44,413 bases of DNA from a virus. Below, one piece after another: positions 21,005-29,821 of this stretch (position 1 is its first letter; every line of letters begins with the position of its first letter). The stretch lies in the IMG/VR virus record IMGVR_UViG_3300020581_000017, positions 1 through 44,413 of that record; one strand, written 5' to 3'. The position numbers were made by a program, and so were the translations under genes. The notes below the pieces were generated by a model. The model saw nothing but the letters and a program-made list of their open reading frames with translations. It was not told the DNA's origin and did not search any database.

Positions 21005-24000
21005 TACGTTATCGCCAAGTCTGCTTGTTTCGGTATCGAAAGAGGTGTCACGTTAATATCGTACTCGGCAGCGAAGGGTCCGTTTTGAACCGGCAGCAGT
21101 GACAGCGTGTAGACCGATTGCGATTGCGAAATGGTCTTTTGGAATTGGGCAATCTGGTCTTGAGCTTTTGACGCCAGTGTCAAAACGCCGTCAGTGTAGT
21201 TGCCGTGAGGTCCGCCAATAGAACCACCGCTCGTCGCATTCGAGAACGTTATGAACGTCTCGCCTACAACGGCCGCGTCTTTCGTGAGGGGGAATAGTAA
21301 CCCGTCGTCAATTACCCCGTCCAGAGGAGCGGTGTATCCTACGTCGCTCGTTCCAAGTACCGAGGTGCTACCCGTATACGCCTGATAGCCCGTAGAATAA
21401 TTGGTCGAGTACTCAGGCGTTCCCGTCGCTGACGAGGCGGACCCACCATTACCGACCGCACACGCGAGCTTGATATTTCCGATAAGGGTTCCTCGGTCGC
21501 CGTCACCGGATAGGACCGACTCGACAACCTTGCCCGTGGCGCTTCCGCCCGACGTGCGCAGCCGATGGTCCGTGACGTTGACGGTATTTCGAAGGGTTAT
21601 CCCAATCGCCTTTTCGAACTGGCAATCAAAACTCACCTCGAACGGCCGCGCCCTTTGCATTATGTGCGCTCTGGCGCGGCAGACAAGGTTTTCGATTGAC
21701 CAGTGCCCGCGGTCTTGAGGAAAATAAGACCGGCGTGACAAGTCGCCAATCGGAGTCGGGTTCAACATCAGGCTATAATAAAGTTGCCCCGTGACCGGGT
21801 CGGACGCGAACTGGTCAAAGCTTGCAGCCGTTCGGTGACCAAGCGCAACGCGATACATGTTTCCGTTCGGCGCATAGACCATGTCGCCGGCAACAAGGGT
21901 TTCCCCACCCGCGACCCAGTTGCCGCGGAAATTCGGCACGTTTACGTAAAGCCGCGGGCCTTGGTGCGGGTCAGCGATCGGAGCGTACTTGAATTGACTC
22001 AAAAACGCGTCAACTGTGAACGGTCCTGCGCCAAACGACGAGCCGGTCATACCGGACACCACAACCTGATAATAGCCTGTTGACGGAGCCGCGGCGGTAG
22101 TCGTGTTTCCAGTCGGGTCGTATGAAACGCCTGAGTATTTCAGCGCTCCTAAGTAGCTCGCGGTATCGTAGAAATTGGTCCCAGCGTCAAACCACGTGTT
22201 GGGCTGCCAAGCGCCCGCCGTTCCTAACTGGTCGAAGGATGCAAGCGACACATGGTCGCGCAACACTTGCCACCCGAATGTCCCGTTGCCTGTCGTGAAA
22301 AGGTCGTACAAGTGGTATTGCGTATTGGGCGCCCACTCGCCGCGGAAAATTCCGTAAGGGCCTTCAATGCCGACCTTGCCCTCAAGATGGAGCTCTTCGC
22401 TATCCTGCGCAAAGTTCGCCGCAGTTCCGCCCGGGTCGGTAAACACGGGTTGCAGGTCTGCGCCGAGAATGAAACGAACGTTTTCGGTGCGCTGGCGCTT
22501 AGCCTCGTAGCGCAACGCGAGCATGGTCTTGACCTGCCACGCGAAGAACATTTGCTTCGTTATGGAGTAGCTTCCGCTAGATGCAATGCCCTGCGCCTCG
22601 TCGCCTTCAACCGCCTCGCTCTTCTCGTCGGTAGTCACCTCAAATATTGGAGCCGTTATGTTCCCACCTGGGCCAGATATGCTTAGGCTAGAGTTCCAAT
22701 TCATAACATCGTCGAAATGATGGGTTGTTTCTTTGTTTTCAAAACTCCAAGTATATGACAACGATTGCGTTACGGCCTGATTATCAACCGCCTGCGAGTG
22801 GGCAACAGTCCAGCCGGACCCAATGTCGGTTCCCATTTTTGGCCACGAACCCAATAGACCGGCGCCGCTGATGGAATTGAAAGACTTGTTTCCTATGTCG
22901 ATAATTCCAATTGCGTACTGCACCCAATCGACAGTAGAATTTACATAAACACTTTTTAGAGGGGGCTTTCCAATGGCCGTTTTGAAATTGTCATAAAGCA
23001 CGTCGCTTGTAGAAAGCGTGACTAAACCGGCCTCGCCCGTAATGTAGTCCGACGTTGTGACGGAGAGGGTTACCGGGTCAACATGCCATGCGGCCGAATA
23101 GCCTTCCAACACCTCGTCGGGGTCGAGCCTTCGTTCCTCGCGAACCCATACCGGGTCGTAGTATGGCCGCACCATCAGCGTCGAGGCAATCGCGCGCTTC
23201 TGGTTGAGCATGTCTAGCGGCTGCGCCGTAAAATGCAGCGTGATGGTCTCCGACTCCATGTCGGCAGGAATAGAGACCAAGCGGCCGAAGAACAGCGGGA
23301 CAACCGTTGTGTCTAAACGACGATACGAGAACCACGCCCATTGCTGCCGACCGCTCGCCAGCAGGCCTGTGAACGGGTTCGGAATCTCTATCTCAAGTAT
23401 CGCGCATTGGGACTCTTTCCACTCGCGCTTGAATTTTAGGATAGGCGTATCGACGCGTTGATGCTGCGGGCCGAACGTGGTCTCGCTTGGGTCGGCCCAG
23501 GCGAAAAAGAATGGTCCTGCGGTGTTCGAGGATCCGTGAACGGAAGCTTGGCCATCGGCATGTCCGGCCGCGCCGACCGTAGCCGCGCCACCGCCAGAGA
23601 CGGAAGCTTGCCCATCCGCCTCGCCCGCGCTCGGTCCCGCGGTGTGGCCAGCGACGCTCGCCTGTCCGTCAGCCTCGCCAGTGGCATGGGCCGCCGAACG
23701 GCCAACGCCAGCAACGCTTGCCGTGCCGTCTGCGGCGCCACCTGAGGCGCGTACGGTGCGGCTTGCGCCTGATACGGTAGCTTGCCCGTCAGCATGCCCA
23801 GCGCCGCTTGTAGCGCCGCCACCGCCAGATACAGAGGCTTGGCCGTCAGCCTCGCCTGCGCCCTTAAAGACAGACTTGCTGGCGCCCGAGACGCTAGCCG
23901 TGCCATCGGCGTGGCCTGTACCTGTTGCGGTAATCGAATAGCCCGCGCCAGAAACGTCGGCAGAGCCATCCGCCTCGCCTGCGCCCTTGGCAATAGAGGC

Positions 24001-24249
24001 TCCGACTCCGGCAACGCTCGCAGTTCCGTCAGCCTCGCCAGCGCCTAGTCGGCCGGTTAAGCCAGAGCCAGAGACGCTTGCCGTACCGTCAGCCGCGCCC
24101 GTGCCCTTTGCGATAGATGCGCCAACGCCAGATACGCTAGCCGCGCCGTCTGCTTCGCCTGCGCCAGTCGCAACGAGGTCAAGGACAGTGAGAACAGATG
24201 ACCTAATGCCCGCGCGACTTGACGGTATAGCATAGGTCTTCGTACTCAT
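21004..24249 (-). CDS. Large tail-tip protein with N-terminal ADG/SVSG repeats
   Basis: The largest protein of the window (1081 residues). Residues about 28-248 are 11 imperfect units of roughly 18-22 residues built on GxGxADGxASVSGxG. The rest is a tail-tip/host-contact protein: an early beta domain (PILKFKREWKESQ...EIEIPNPFTG), modules with FRGEWAPNTQYHLYDLF (near 632) and NFRGNWVAGGETL (near 771), and a late QRARPFEVSFDCQFEKAIGI stretch typical of tail tip proteins that build on a hub. It follows the 511-residue gene with a four-base overlap. The repeat array may act as a flexible stalk. Confidence 0.8.
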   Translation of the reverse strand: MSTKTYAIPSSRAGIRSSVLTVLDLVATGAGEADGAASVSGVGASIAKGTGAADGTASVSGSGLTGRLGAGEADGTASVAGVGASIAKGAGEADGSADVSGAGYSITATGTGHADGTASVSGASKSVFKGAGEADGQASVSGGGGATSGAGHADGQATVSGASRTVRASGGAADGTASVAGVGRSAAHATGEADGQASVAGHTAGPSAGEADGQASVSGGGAATVGAAGHADGQASVHGSSNTAGPFFFAWADPSETTFGPQHQRVDTPILKFKREWKESQCAILEIEIPNPFTGLLASGRQQWAWFSYRRLDTTVVPLFFGRLVSIPADMESETITLHFTAQPLDMLNQKRAIASTLMVRPYYDPVWVREERRLDPDEVLEGYSAAWHVDPVTLSVTTSDYITGEAGLVTLSTSDVLYDNFKTAIGKPPLKSVYVNSTVDWVQYAIGIIDIGNKSFNSISGAGLLGSWPKMGTDIGSGWTVAHSQAVDNQAVTQSLSYTWSFENKETTHHFDDVMNWNSSLSISGPGGNITAPIFEVTTDEKSEAVEGDEAQGIASSGSYSITKQMFFAWQVKTMLALRYEAKRQRTENVRFILGADLQPVFTDPGGTAANFAQDSEELHLEGKVGIEGPYGIFRGEWAPNTQYHLYDLFTTGNGTFGWQVLRDHVSLASFDQLGTAGAWQPNTWFDAGTNFYDTASYLGALKYSGVSYDPTGNTTTAAAPSTGYYQVVVSGMTGSSFGAGPFTVDAFLSQFKYAPIADPHQGPRLYVNVPNFRGNWVAGGETLVAGDMVYAPNGNMYRVALGHRTAASFDQFASDPVTGQLYYSLMLNPTPIGDLSRRSYFPQDRGHWSIENLVCRARAHIMQRARPFEVSFDCQFEKAIGITLRNTVNVTDHRLRTSGGSATGKVVESVLSGDGDRGTLIGNIKLACAVGNGGSASSATGTPEYSTNYSTGYQAYTGSTSVLGTSDVGYTAPLDGVIDDGLLFPLTKDAAVVGETFITFSNATSGGSIGGPHGNYTDGVLTLASKAQDQIAQFQKTISQSQSVYTLSLLPVQNGPFAAEYDINVTPLSIPKQADLAIT
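23510..24170 (-). repeat. Tandem imperfect repeats coding ADG/SVSG units
   Basis: About 11 tandem units of roughly 57-63 bases, each coding [A/G]-G-x-ADG-x-A-[ST]-V-[SA]-G. GCCGACGG- and SVSG-coding stretches recur many times, so the array should recombine easily and vary in copy number between relatives. Confidence 0.85.
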
Positions 24250-25781
24250 GTGATGGTGACCTGCGGGTTAACGTAGACCGTAGTCGATGCCTTGCCGAGC
24301 CGCACTTGCGCGCGCACTCGCCCAGCAGTGTGTGGCGTAAACGTGATTTGAAGCTTTTGATAAACCGGGGTCGAGGGCGAGCTTGTCCAAGTCGCGGTCG
24401 AGGTCGTGACTGCGGCCGATGCCGTCAAAGGCGTAGCAAGGCTGTCGGCAAAGCTCGTGACCGTCGAAGACGATGTGCCGTAATATTCAAGGCGCGAAAT
24501 TATGTCTACGTTGTTAAGCGACGCGGAGGACACGATTTCAACAGTCGCGGTCTTGGAACTGCCCGTCGAGGTGTTCTCAACATCGAACCAAAAGGACTCT
24601 AGAGGCATACACTGGAAATCGCTGCGAGACGATGACACCATTTTAAGCGAGTATCCGCCAACGTCGTCGGCCGCGCCGTTCGTGAGAACAATAGTGCGCT
24701 CGGTCGTCAAGCTGCCTGCGGCTTGGTACCGCTCGTTTAGGCCTTCCGTGGTCCCGTCGTAGCAGTTAACAAGCTCAATTTCTTCATATGGAAATGTGCT
24801 GGTACCGGGCGTTGCGTACCTCGTGACTCCGCTCGATATCTTGCAACTGTCGAGCAGCACTTTTGCCGATGGCGTAGAGGCCGTGTCAACCAGCGTGCCG
24901 GTGACAGCGCTCAAATCAACGCCGCGGCAAGTGATGCACGTATAGTTTGACGTGCTTGTGGTTCCAAAAAGCGAGGTTGGAAACGTCGCGCCGGCCAGAG
25001 CAGACGGCGTGTTCAGCCAAATAATTTCGAGCCCGCGAGTTGCGCCGGATATAGTCTGGCCTGCGTCGCTAAACTGGAGAGTTGTGTTGTCGAGAATTAG
25101 CTTGGTTCCGTTCGGGCTTGTGTATCGCAGAGTAGAGGAGCCGGGGCTGTTCAGGTACAACGCGCAATTTTTGAGGTAGTGCGATTTCGTCGCGTTCGTG
25201 TTGAAATAGAAATTTGTTCCGGCGCTATTGATTAGAGAAACACCATTCCAGTACAGATTGCAGTTAGCTTCGAACGTTGGCGCGCCAGTTGAGCCGGTGA
25301 TGCTGGCCCCGGACGTAACGTCGGCCGCTACCGGCGGAACTGAGCCCGCGCGGCTAACCGATATAATCTCGATGACTCCCCATGCGGTGGTGCCGCTGTT
25401 GAATGCGTACTGATTCCCAATCCCGGACTCGGCATGGTCGCTCGACAAAAATACGCGGTCGCCGACCGCCGTTCGGTCTGCGAAGGATGCATTCGTTATG
25501 CACCAAAGAGTCCCCGCGGGGGCCGACCAGTTGTAGGTCGATTGCCCACTGACGTTTGTCCAAGTCGCGCCGCTGTCTGTACGTGTGCCGTTATTTGCTT
25601 TGGCAGTGTTCCAAGATGGTTCGGAACCGCCCGACGTGCCTGCCGTTGTGCACCGAAACGCGTACTCTTGCCCGGTCGTAGGCGACACAGGCTTTATGAT
25701 ATTGCCAACGCTGTAGGCGTGGGTGGCCTGCCACGCTGGCAGTGCGGCGTAAGCAACAGAAGAAACGTACCAATCGGCCAT
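24246..25781 (-). CDS. Tail spike/fibre protein with beta-helix character
   Basis: A 511-residue virion protein. Residues about 15-70 form a carbohydrate-contact module (PAWQATHAYSVGNIIKP, CTTAGTSGGSEPSWN) frequent in phage tail proteins. The middle part has regular short strands with Asn/Ser ladders (NLYWNGVSLINS, YLKNCALYLNSPG, LILDNTTLQFSD), suggesting a right-handed beta helix as in tail spikes. The C-terminus is Ser/Thr-rich and beta-like. It overlaps the repeat protein gene by four bases. Enzymatic (depolymerase) activity is possible but not shown. Confidence 0.75.
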   Translation of the reverse strand: MADWYVSSVAYAALPAWQATHAYSVGNIIKPVSPTTGQEYAFRCTTAGTSGGSEPSWNTAKANNGTRTDSGATWTNVSGQSTYNWSAPAGTLWCITNASFADRTAVGDRVFLSSDHAESGIGNQYAFNSGTTAWGVIEIISVSRAGSVPPVAADVTSGASITGSTGAPTFEANCNLYWNGVSLINSAGTNFYFNTNATKSHYLKNCALYLNSPGSSTLRYTSPNGTKLILDNTTLQFSDAGQTISGATRGLEIIWLNTPSALAGATFPTSLFGTTSTSNYTCITCRGVDLSAVTGTLVDTASTPSAKVLLDSCKISSGVTRYATPGTSTFPYEEIELVNCYDGTTEGLNERYQAAGSLTTERTIVLTNGAADDVGGYSLKMVSSSRSDFQCMPLESFWFDVENTSTGSSKTATVEIVSSASLNNVDIISRLEYYGTSSSTVTSFADSLATPLTASAAVTTSTATWTSSPSTPVYQKLQITFTPHTAGRVRAQVRLGKASTTVYVNPQVTIT

Positions 25782-25811
25782 GATGCGAACGCCTTAATGT
25801 AAAAAGTAGAC

Positions 25812-25843
25812 AAAGAAAGCCCGCCCGGTTTGCACCGAGCGGG
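25812..25843 (-). terminator. Terminator-like hairpin after the signal-peptide tail gene
   Basis: On the minus strand a 10-bp stem with one mismatch (CCCGCTCGGT / ACCGGGCGGG; 25834-25843 with 25820-25829) is followed by CTTTCTTTG. The T run is imperfect, so it may only attenuate transcription between the tail gene at 25863 and the fibre genes. Confidence 0.65.
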
Positions 25844-25862
25844 TAGCAGAGCAAAGCAAGTC

Positions 25863-26354
25863 TTAGTTTTCTGTGATGCCGGTTGTCGTGGTCAGTTCCG
25901 GTGTCACGCCATTGGAGACAACGATATTCGGAGTCACCGGGCCACGGTATAAAATCTTGGCCGTACCGCTCGACGCGGTGCAAACCGAGAAATACGTTTC
26001 AGTCTCCGAGCCACCAGTGGCCGCCGGGAAAATGACTGTCGCCGCCGGATTGACCGTATTGGCCGACACTGTCCAACCGCCCGAGGTGCGCGCAACAGCG
26101 ACGCGGGCATAGGACGTGTAAGCTGCCTCGGAGGTCTGGCAGTTTCCGCCCGCGCCCGGGTCAGCGGTGTGCAGCGTAACATACAGGTTTGTCAGAGGGG
26201 AACTCGAAGCGTTATCGGCAATGTTTCCAATACCGGACGCGTTGAAAATGAGCTTTAGAACGTCGTTCTCAAACGTGCTGGCCTTGCCACCTGCTGCCAT
26301 CGCGGCAACGGGAGTCAGGGCCAAAATGGTAGCAAGTAGCAGTCTCTTAATCAT
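25863..26354 (-). CDS. Tail protein with an N-terminal signal peptide
   Basis: A 163-residue protein. Residues 1-20 are a clear signal peptide (MIKRLLLATILALTPVAAMA, cut after AMA). The remainder matches a phage minor tail protein family: STFENDVLKLIFN, IADNASSSPLTNLYVTLHT, then YARVAVARTSGGWTV and SETETYFSVCT. Family members I know lack a signal peptide, so export or a cleaved assembly form would be unusual. ATG at 26354 has AGAGG about ten bases upstream. It sits between the 144-residue tail gene and the fibre genes. Confidence 0.75.
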   Translation of the reverse strand: MIKRLLLATILALTPVAAMAAGGKASTFENDVLKLIFNASGIGNIADNASSSPLTNLYVTLHTADPGAGGNCQTSEAAYTSYARVAVARTSGGWTVSANTVNPAATVIFPAATGGSETETYFSVCTASSGTAKILYRGPVTPNIVVSNGVTPELTTTTGITEN

Positions 26355-26359
26355 AGTTG

Positions 26360-26794
26360 TTATACCTCTACTAGTTCGAGGGCCGAGACATACTCGTGCC
26401 CCCATTCATCAAAGTCAGTGGAGTAGTCCTGAATCAGGACCGTGAATTGCGGGCGATAGTGCACAAACCCGTTGCCGTCAGAAACACTTGTCCCGCTGAC
26501 GACGGCGCGCCCGGGAGCGCCTGTCTGCCCTGTCGGGTAAACAAGCTCTGCGGGCCATTGGACGGTTACTTGCCGTCCGGGCCAAATGGTGTCGAGCGCG
26601 GGACACTCGGCATCGTTGAATGAAACTTTCAAATTGTATTTTCGGAACTGCGCAAAGCTCAAGTCAACAGCGTCGCCGTTTACGGTGCGCCGTATCTGGG
26701 CAGCCTCTTTGACCGGCTTAAGCGAGGCTTTGAGAAACCGGCCGCTGTAGAGCGGAATGCCCATACCGGTTATGACGAGCAGCGTGTCGGTCAT
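26360..26794 (-). CDS. Minor tail protein
   Basis: A 144-residue beta-rich protein: GIPLYSGRFLKASLKPVKEA, an RRTVNGDAVDLS stretch, KYNLKVSFNDAECPALD, WPGRQVTVQWPAEL and FTVLIQDYSTDFDEW. The size and position (shortly after the tape measure) fit minor tail proteins that join the tube to the tip. ATG at 26794 has AAGGAA upstream. No enzymatic motif seen. Confidence 0.7.
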   Translation of the reverse strand: MTDTLLVITGMGIPLYSGRFLKASLKPVKEAAQIRRTVNGDAVDLSFAQFRKYNLKVSFNDAECPALDTIWPGRQVTVQWPAELVYPTGQTGAPGRAVVSGTSVSDGNGFVHYRPQFTVLIQDYSTDFDEWGHEYVSALELVEV

Positions 26795-26817
26795 ATTGAT
26801 TCCTTAGGAGGAGCGCA

Positions 26818-26883
26818 CCCCTGCCGCGCAATAGATAGCGGGCTCTGCGCTGCGAGGACTCGCCGTTAACGGCGCGGCAGGGG
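26818..26883. repeat. Long inverted repeat at the 3' end of the HNH gene
   Basis: Perfect 12-bp arms CCCCTGCCGCGC (26818-26829) and GCGCGGCAGGGG (26872-26883) with 42 bases between them. Nested near the right arm is the 14-bp palindrome CGCCGTTAACGGCG (26861-26874). The right arm codes the last residues of the HNH protein. Unlike a plain terminator there is no T run. Confidence 0.75.
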
Positions 26884-27183
26884 CAATGCGAAGCGCTTAG
26901 CGCGCTCTTGATTTGTCTTAGTCGTATGGCATGACCCGCAAAGGGCCTGCCCGTTTGTCATGTCGAGCGCCATACTCGGGTCGTCCTTAAGCTCGACAAT
27001 GTGGTCGGCGAAAAGCAACTTGCCGGTTTGCAGGCATTTGTCGCAGCGCCCGTTAGCCCGGAAAATCACCGCGGCCGACCACCGCTTGTGCTCTGGCGTA
27101 CGGTAGTGGCCATTGCGGTCGTCTACTTGCCGAACGGTGCGAAGGTCGAGGACCCCTCGACGAGGAAGCATCTTAACGGGCAT
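26866..27183 (-). CDS. HNH endonuclease in the tail region
   Basis: A 105-residue HNH protein: RWSAAVIFRANGRCDKCLQ, then DHIVELKDDPSMALDMTNGQALC, then GSCHTTKTNQERAKR. The CxxC pairs (CDKC and CGSC) hold structural zinc, and the H of DHIV, the N and the H of CHTT form the metal-binding core. In many HK97-type phages such a small HNH lies beside the terminase and helps DNA packaging; here it follows the tape measure gene. The ATG overlaps the tape measure stop by 11 bases. Packaging or homing roles are both possible. Confidence 0.85.
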   Translation of the reverse strand: MPVKMLPRRGVLDLRTVRQVDDRNGHYRTPEHKRWSAAVIFRANGRCDKCLQTGKLLFADHIVELKDDPSMALDMTNGQALCGSCHTTKTNQERAKRFALPLPRR

Positions 27184-29821
27184 GGGAAGGTCTTCGTCCG
27201 ATTGCGCCGACCTGTTGCATGACAGCGTGCCGGCTTAACTGGTCGACGGCGCCCTTGCTTCCTGAGAAGCCTGAGAAGGTTTTTCCGTCCAACACGAATG
27301 ACACCGGATGACCGCCGCCACCCGCATCAGCAAGCCCGCCCGAGGCGAAGCGACGAGCCTCGCCGTGATAGCCGCTAGCGCTCTCAAACGCGCCCACGAG
27401 CCCGCCAGTGGAGAATCCCTTGCCGGAATTCAGGGCGTGCATGAAGGGTACGCCTAGCCTCGACACCGTGGCGGCGTTAACCACGAATTCACCGTGCGAA
27501 AGTTGCGCCGGTATCGAGTCCGACGTACCGGTGCCGGGCCCGGAAATCAGGCCCCCAGCCGCGTGGCCGTCAGCCCCTGCCTCGCTTGCGTCGCCGCCCT
27601 CGCACCCGCATTTTGCAAGCGCCTCGGCGGCGCGATTTGCCGCGTTTGCCAACTGGTCTATCGCGCTTGAGGCGCGACCTATGTTCGACATTGCTTCGCC
27701 GATTGGCGCGACCTTAGTCCCCAATTCGCCGAGAGCCTCTGAAGCCTGTTCTGCTTTCGGCTTGATATCTTCTAGCGCCTTGCCCGCAGGTTCCGCGCGC
27801 GGCTTTATATCTCCAAGGGCGTGGGCCGCTTGTTCTGCCGCTGGCGCGAGCACTTTTTTTGACCCGTCTTGGTTCTGCTGTTGGAAGCCATGTCCGCTTT
27901 CGGCCTTTCCTTCCTCGTGGCCCTCGCCCTCTACGGGGTGTGTCCCCGTCAGGCCGCGATAGAAGGATTCTCCAAATTGTCTTAAAAATCCGCCAGCGCC
28001 GTGAATGAGCATATTTTCGGCGCCCTCTTTTGCCCGAAATTGGGTGTCTGCGCCGCGTCCTTCCGACTCAATCTTTGGTGTGCTTGGGAAAAAGCCGGTG
28101 TCGAGTTGACTAGTCGGCGTCTTGAATACGTTCCCAATTTCTTCCGAGTTTTGGTCAATCCTACGTCCGTACTGCGGCGATATTTCGTTAAAAAATCTCT
28201 TTATGTTTTGGTCGTCACCGTGCGCGGCCTTGTACCGATTAATTTCATCGAACATCGCATTTTCTTGCGATGTGTCGTCGGGCAGTGCGTTGTATTTTCT
28301 AAGCTTCGCTTTAGCGTCCTTGTATGCATCTTCGCCGCCCGGCTCGTCGAGTCCCTTAAAGCCTGAGAACAGGCGAAGCAAAGCCGGGCTATTTTCCTTT
28401 GTCTGACGCGCAAACTCATCTTTGCCGGCGACTATGCGGTCCTCCATAGTGTGCGCGCGGTCGACCGTCTTCTTGGCCTTGTCGGCTTCCTCTGACTGCT
28501 TGCGCTTCTCATCCTCTTCTTTGCGGTCTGCCCTATCTTGGTGTTCTTTGTCCTTGCGAGCGTCAGTCTTCTGCTTCTCAATGGCCCTTTGTAGATTTTC
28601 AATCGCCTTTTGAAGGTTGTTTTCAGCCTCGACTAGTTCGTGGTGCGACTCTTGCTCGCGCTGTTGTTGCGCCTTTTTCTCGGCAAGTTCCGCGCGGCGT
28701 TCGGCTTGGTCCTCCTTGGCGCGTTGTTGGTCCTTGTCTATCTTTTTCTTTTCTTTTTCGTAGTCCTTAGTCGATAGCTTTCCGCTTGCGTATCTATCGG
28801 CTAAGTCGTCTCGCCGTTCCTTAAAGTCTTCGGCGCTACGCTTCTCACTGCGATATTCGCTGCGCTCCGAGCGCGCTTCATCGGTCGCTCGGTCGGCCTC
28901 ATGTTGCTTCGCCTTCTCAACATTATACTCCGCGTTGGCGACTGCGTTTTGCGCATCTTTTACTTTTTGCGCTGCGTCAACTTGTCGTTCCGCCGACTCT
29001 TCTGCCGCATCCGCCTTTTCTTGTTCTGCATTTTTAATGCGTTCGGCTGACGATATTGCGGATTCGGCCTGCTCTGTTTCTGCGATTTGAACGGCTTCCG
29101 CAGCAGTGGAAACGCGTTCCTTCATGACCTCCCAGGACTCGACAACAGAGTCGGCCGCAAGCGATGCCTCTCGGAATCCCTTGCGAACGTCGCGGCCGAG
29201 TTCCGACATAGCCTTAAACCCTACCGCTGCGGCCTCGCCCGCAGCGGCCATACGCTGAGTGTCTTCAGCCGTTGCGCCGGCCGCATATTGCAGGTCGAGT
29301 ATTGCAGCGCCGGCTTCGTTGGCCTTGTATGTCAGGACTCCGACTGCGACCGCCGTAGCGGCGACGGCGGTTGCAACGCCAACCGCAACGGTGGCAAACC
29401 CGGCAAGAGCGCCGACGACCCTAGCAAACCCGCCAGCGCCGGCCGCCGCGCCTTGTCCGGCAGTTGCGGCCGCAGCGCCGGCCGCCTTTACCCCTGCCGC
29501 GGCCTCAGAACTGCCCGAGTGGATGCTACTAAATACGCTAACGAGCGCCTTGCCCGCAGTAACCGCGTGTTTAGATATCTCGTCAAAAATCTTTGCGCCT
29601 TCACCGAACTTTGTTCCGGTTATTGCGCCTATACCTTCTGATATCTTCTCGAAAACTGAAGTCGCTTGTTCTCCTAACTTTTCTAGGCCCTTGCCCATTT
29701 CGCCCTTGTTCAGGGCAGCTTCAAGCTTGCGAGCTGCGGCCTCGCCGGCAGGGCCGAGCTTGTTTAGGTCGGCGATTATATCTTTAACGCCTTTGATTGA
29801 TACTTTAGCTTCAAAGGCCAT
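27173..29821 (-). CDS. Tape measure protein
   Basis: An 882-residue tape measure protein. Its N-terminus holds MAFEAKVSIKGVKDIIADL, then alanine/glycine-rich hydrophobic helices (about 115-175) that could cross a membrane, a very long charged coiled coil (about 240-480, rich in E, K, R, Q and A), and glycine-rich segments near the end with SHGEFVVNAATVSRLGVPF, a motif common in tape measure C-termini. At 1.5 angstrom per residue this predicts a tail of about 130 nm. It follows the tail chaperone genes. Confidence 0.9.
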   Translation of the reverse strand: MAFEAKVSIKGVKDIIADLNKLGPAGEAAARKLEAALNKGEMGKGLEKLGEQATSVFEKISEGIGAITGTKFGEGAKIFDEISKHAVTAGKALVSVFSSIHSGSSEAAAGVKAAGAAAATAGQGAAAGAGGFARVVGALAGFATVAVGVATAVAATAVAVGVLTYKANEAGAAILDLQYAAGATAEDTQRMAAAGEAAAVGFKAMSELGRDVRKGFREASLAADSVVESWEVMKERVSTAAEAVQIAETEQAESAISSAERIKNAEQEKADAAEESAERQVDAAQKVKDAQNAVANAEYNVEKAKQHEADRATDEARSERSEYRSEKRSAEDFKERRDDLADRYASGKLSTKDYEKEKKKIDKDQQRAKEDQAERRAELAEKKAQQQREQESHHELVEAENNLQKAIENLQRAIEKQKTDARKDKEHQDRADRKEEDEKRKQSEEADKAKKTVDRAHTMEDRIVAGKDEFARQTKENSPALLRLFSGFKGLDEPGGEDAYKDAKAKLRKYNALPDDTSQENAMFDEINRYKAAHGDDQNIKRFFNEISPQYGRRIDQNSEEIGNVFKTPTSQLDTGFFPSTPKIESEGRGADTQFRAKEGAENMLIHGAGGFLRQFGESFYRGLTGTHPVEGEGHEEGKAESGHGFQQQNQDGSKKVLAPAAEQAAHALGDIKPRAEPAGKALEDIKPKAEQASEALGELGTKVAPIGEAMSNIGRASSAIDQLANAANRAAEALAKCGCEGGDASEAGADGHAAGGLISGPGTGTSDSIPAQLSHGEFVVNAATVSRLGVPFMHALNSGKGFSTGGLVGAFESASGYHGEARRFASGGLADAGGGGHPVSFVLDGKTFSGFSGSKGAVDQLSRHAVMQQVGAIGRRPSHAR

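Noticed and set aside
23510-24170. CRISPR array or other non-coding repeat
   Set aside because: Units are imperfect, in frame and translate into a regular ADG/SVSG protein repeat; there are no spacers between constant repeats.
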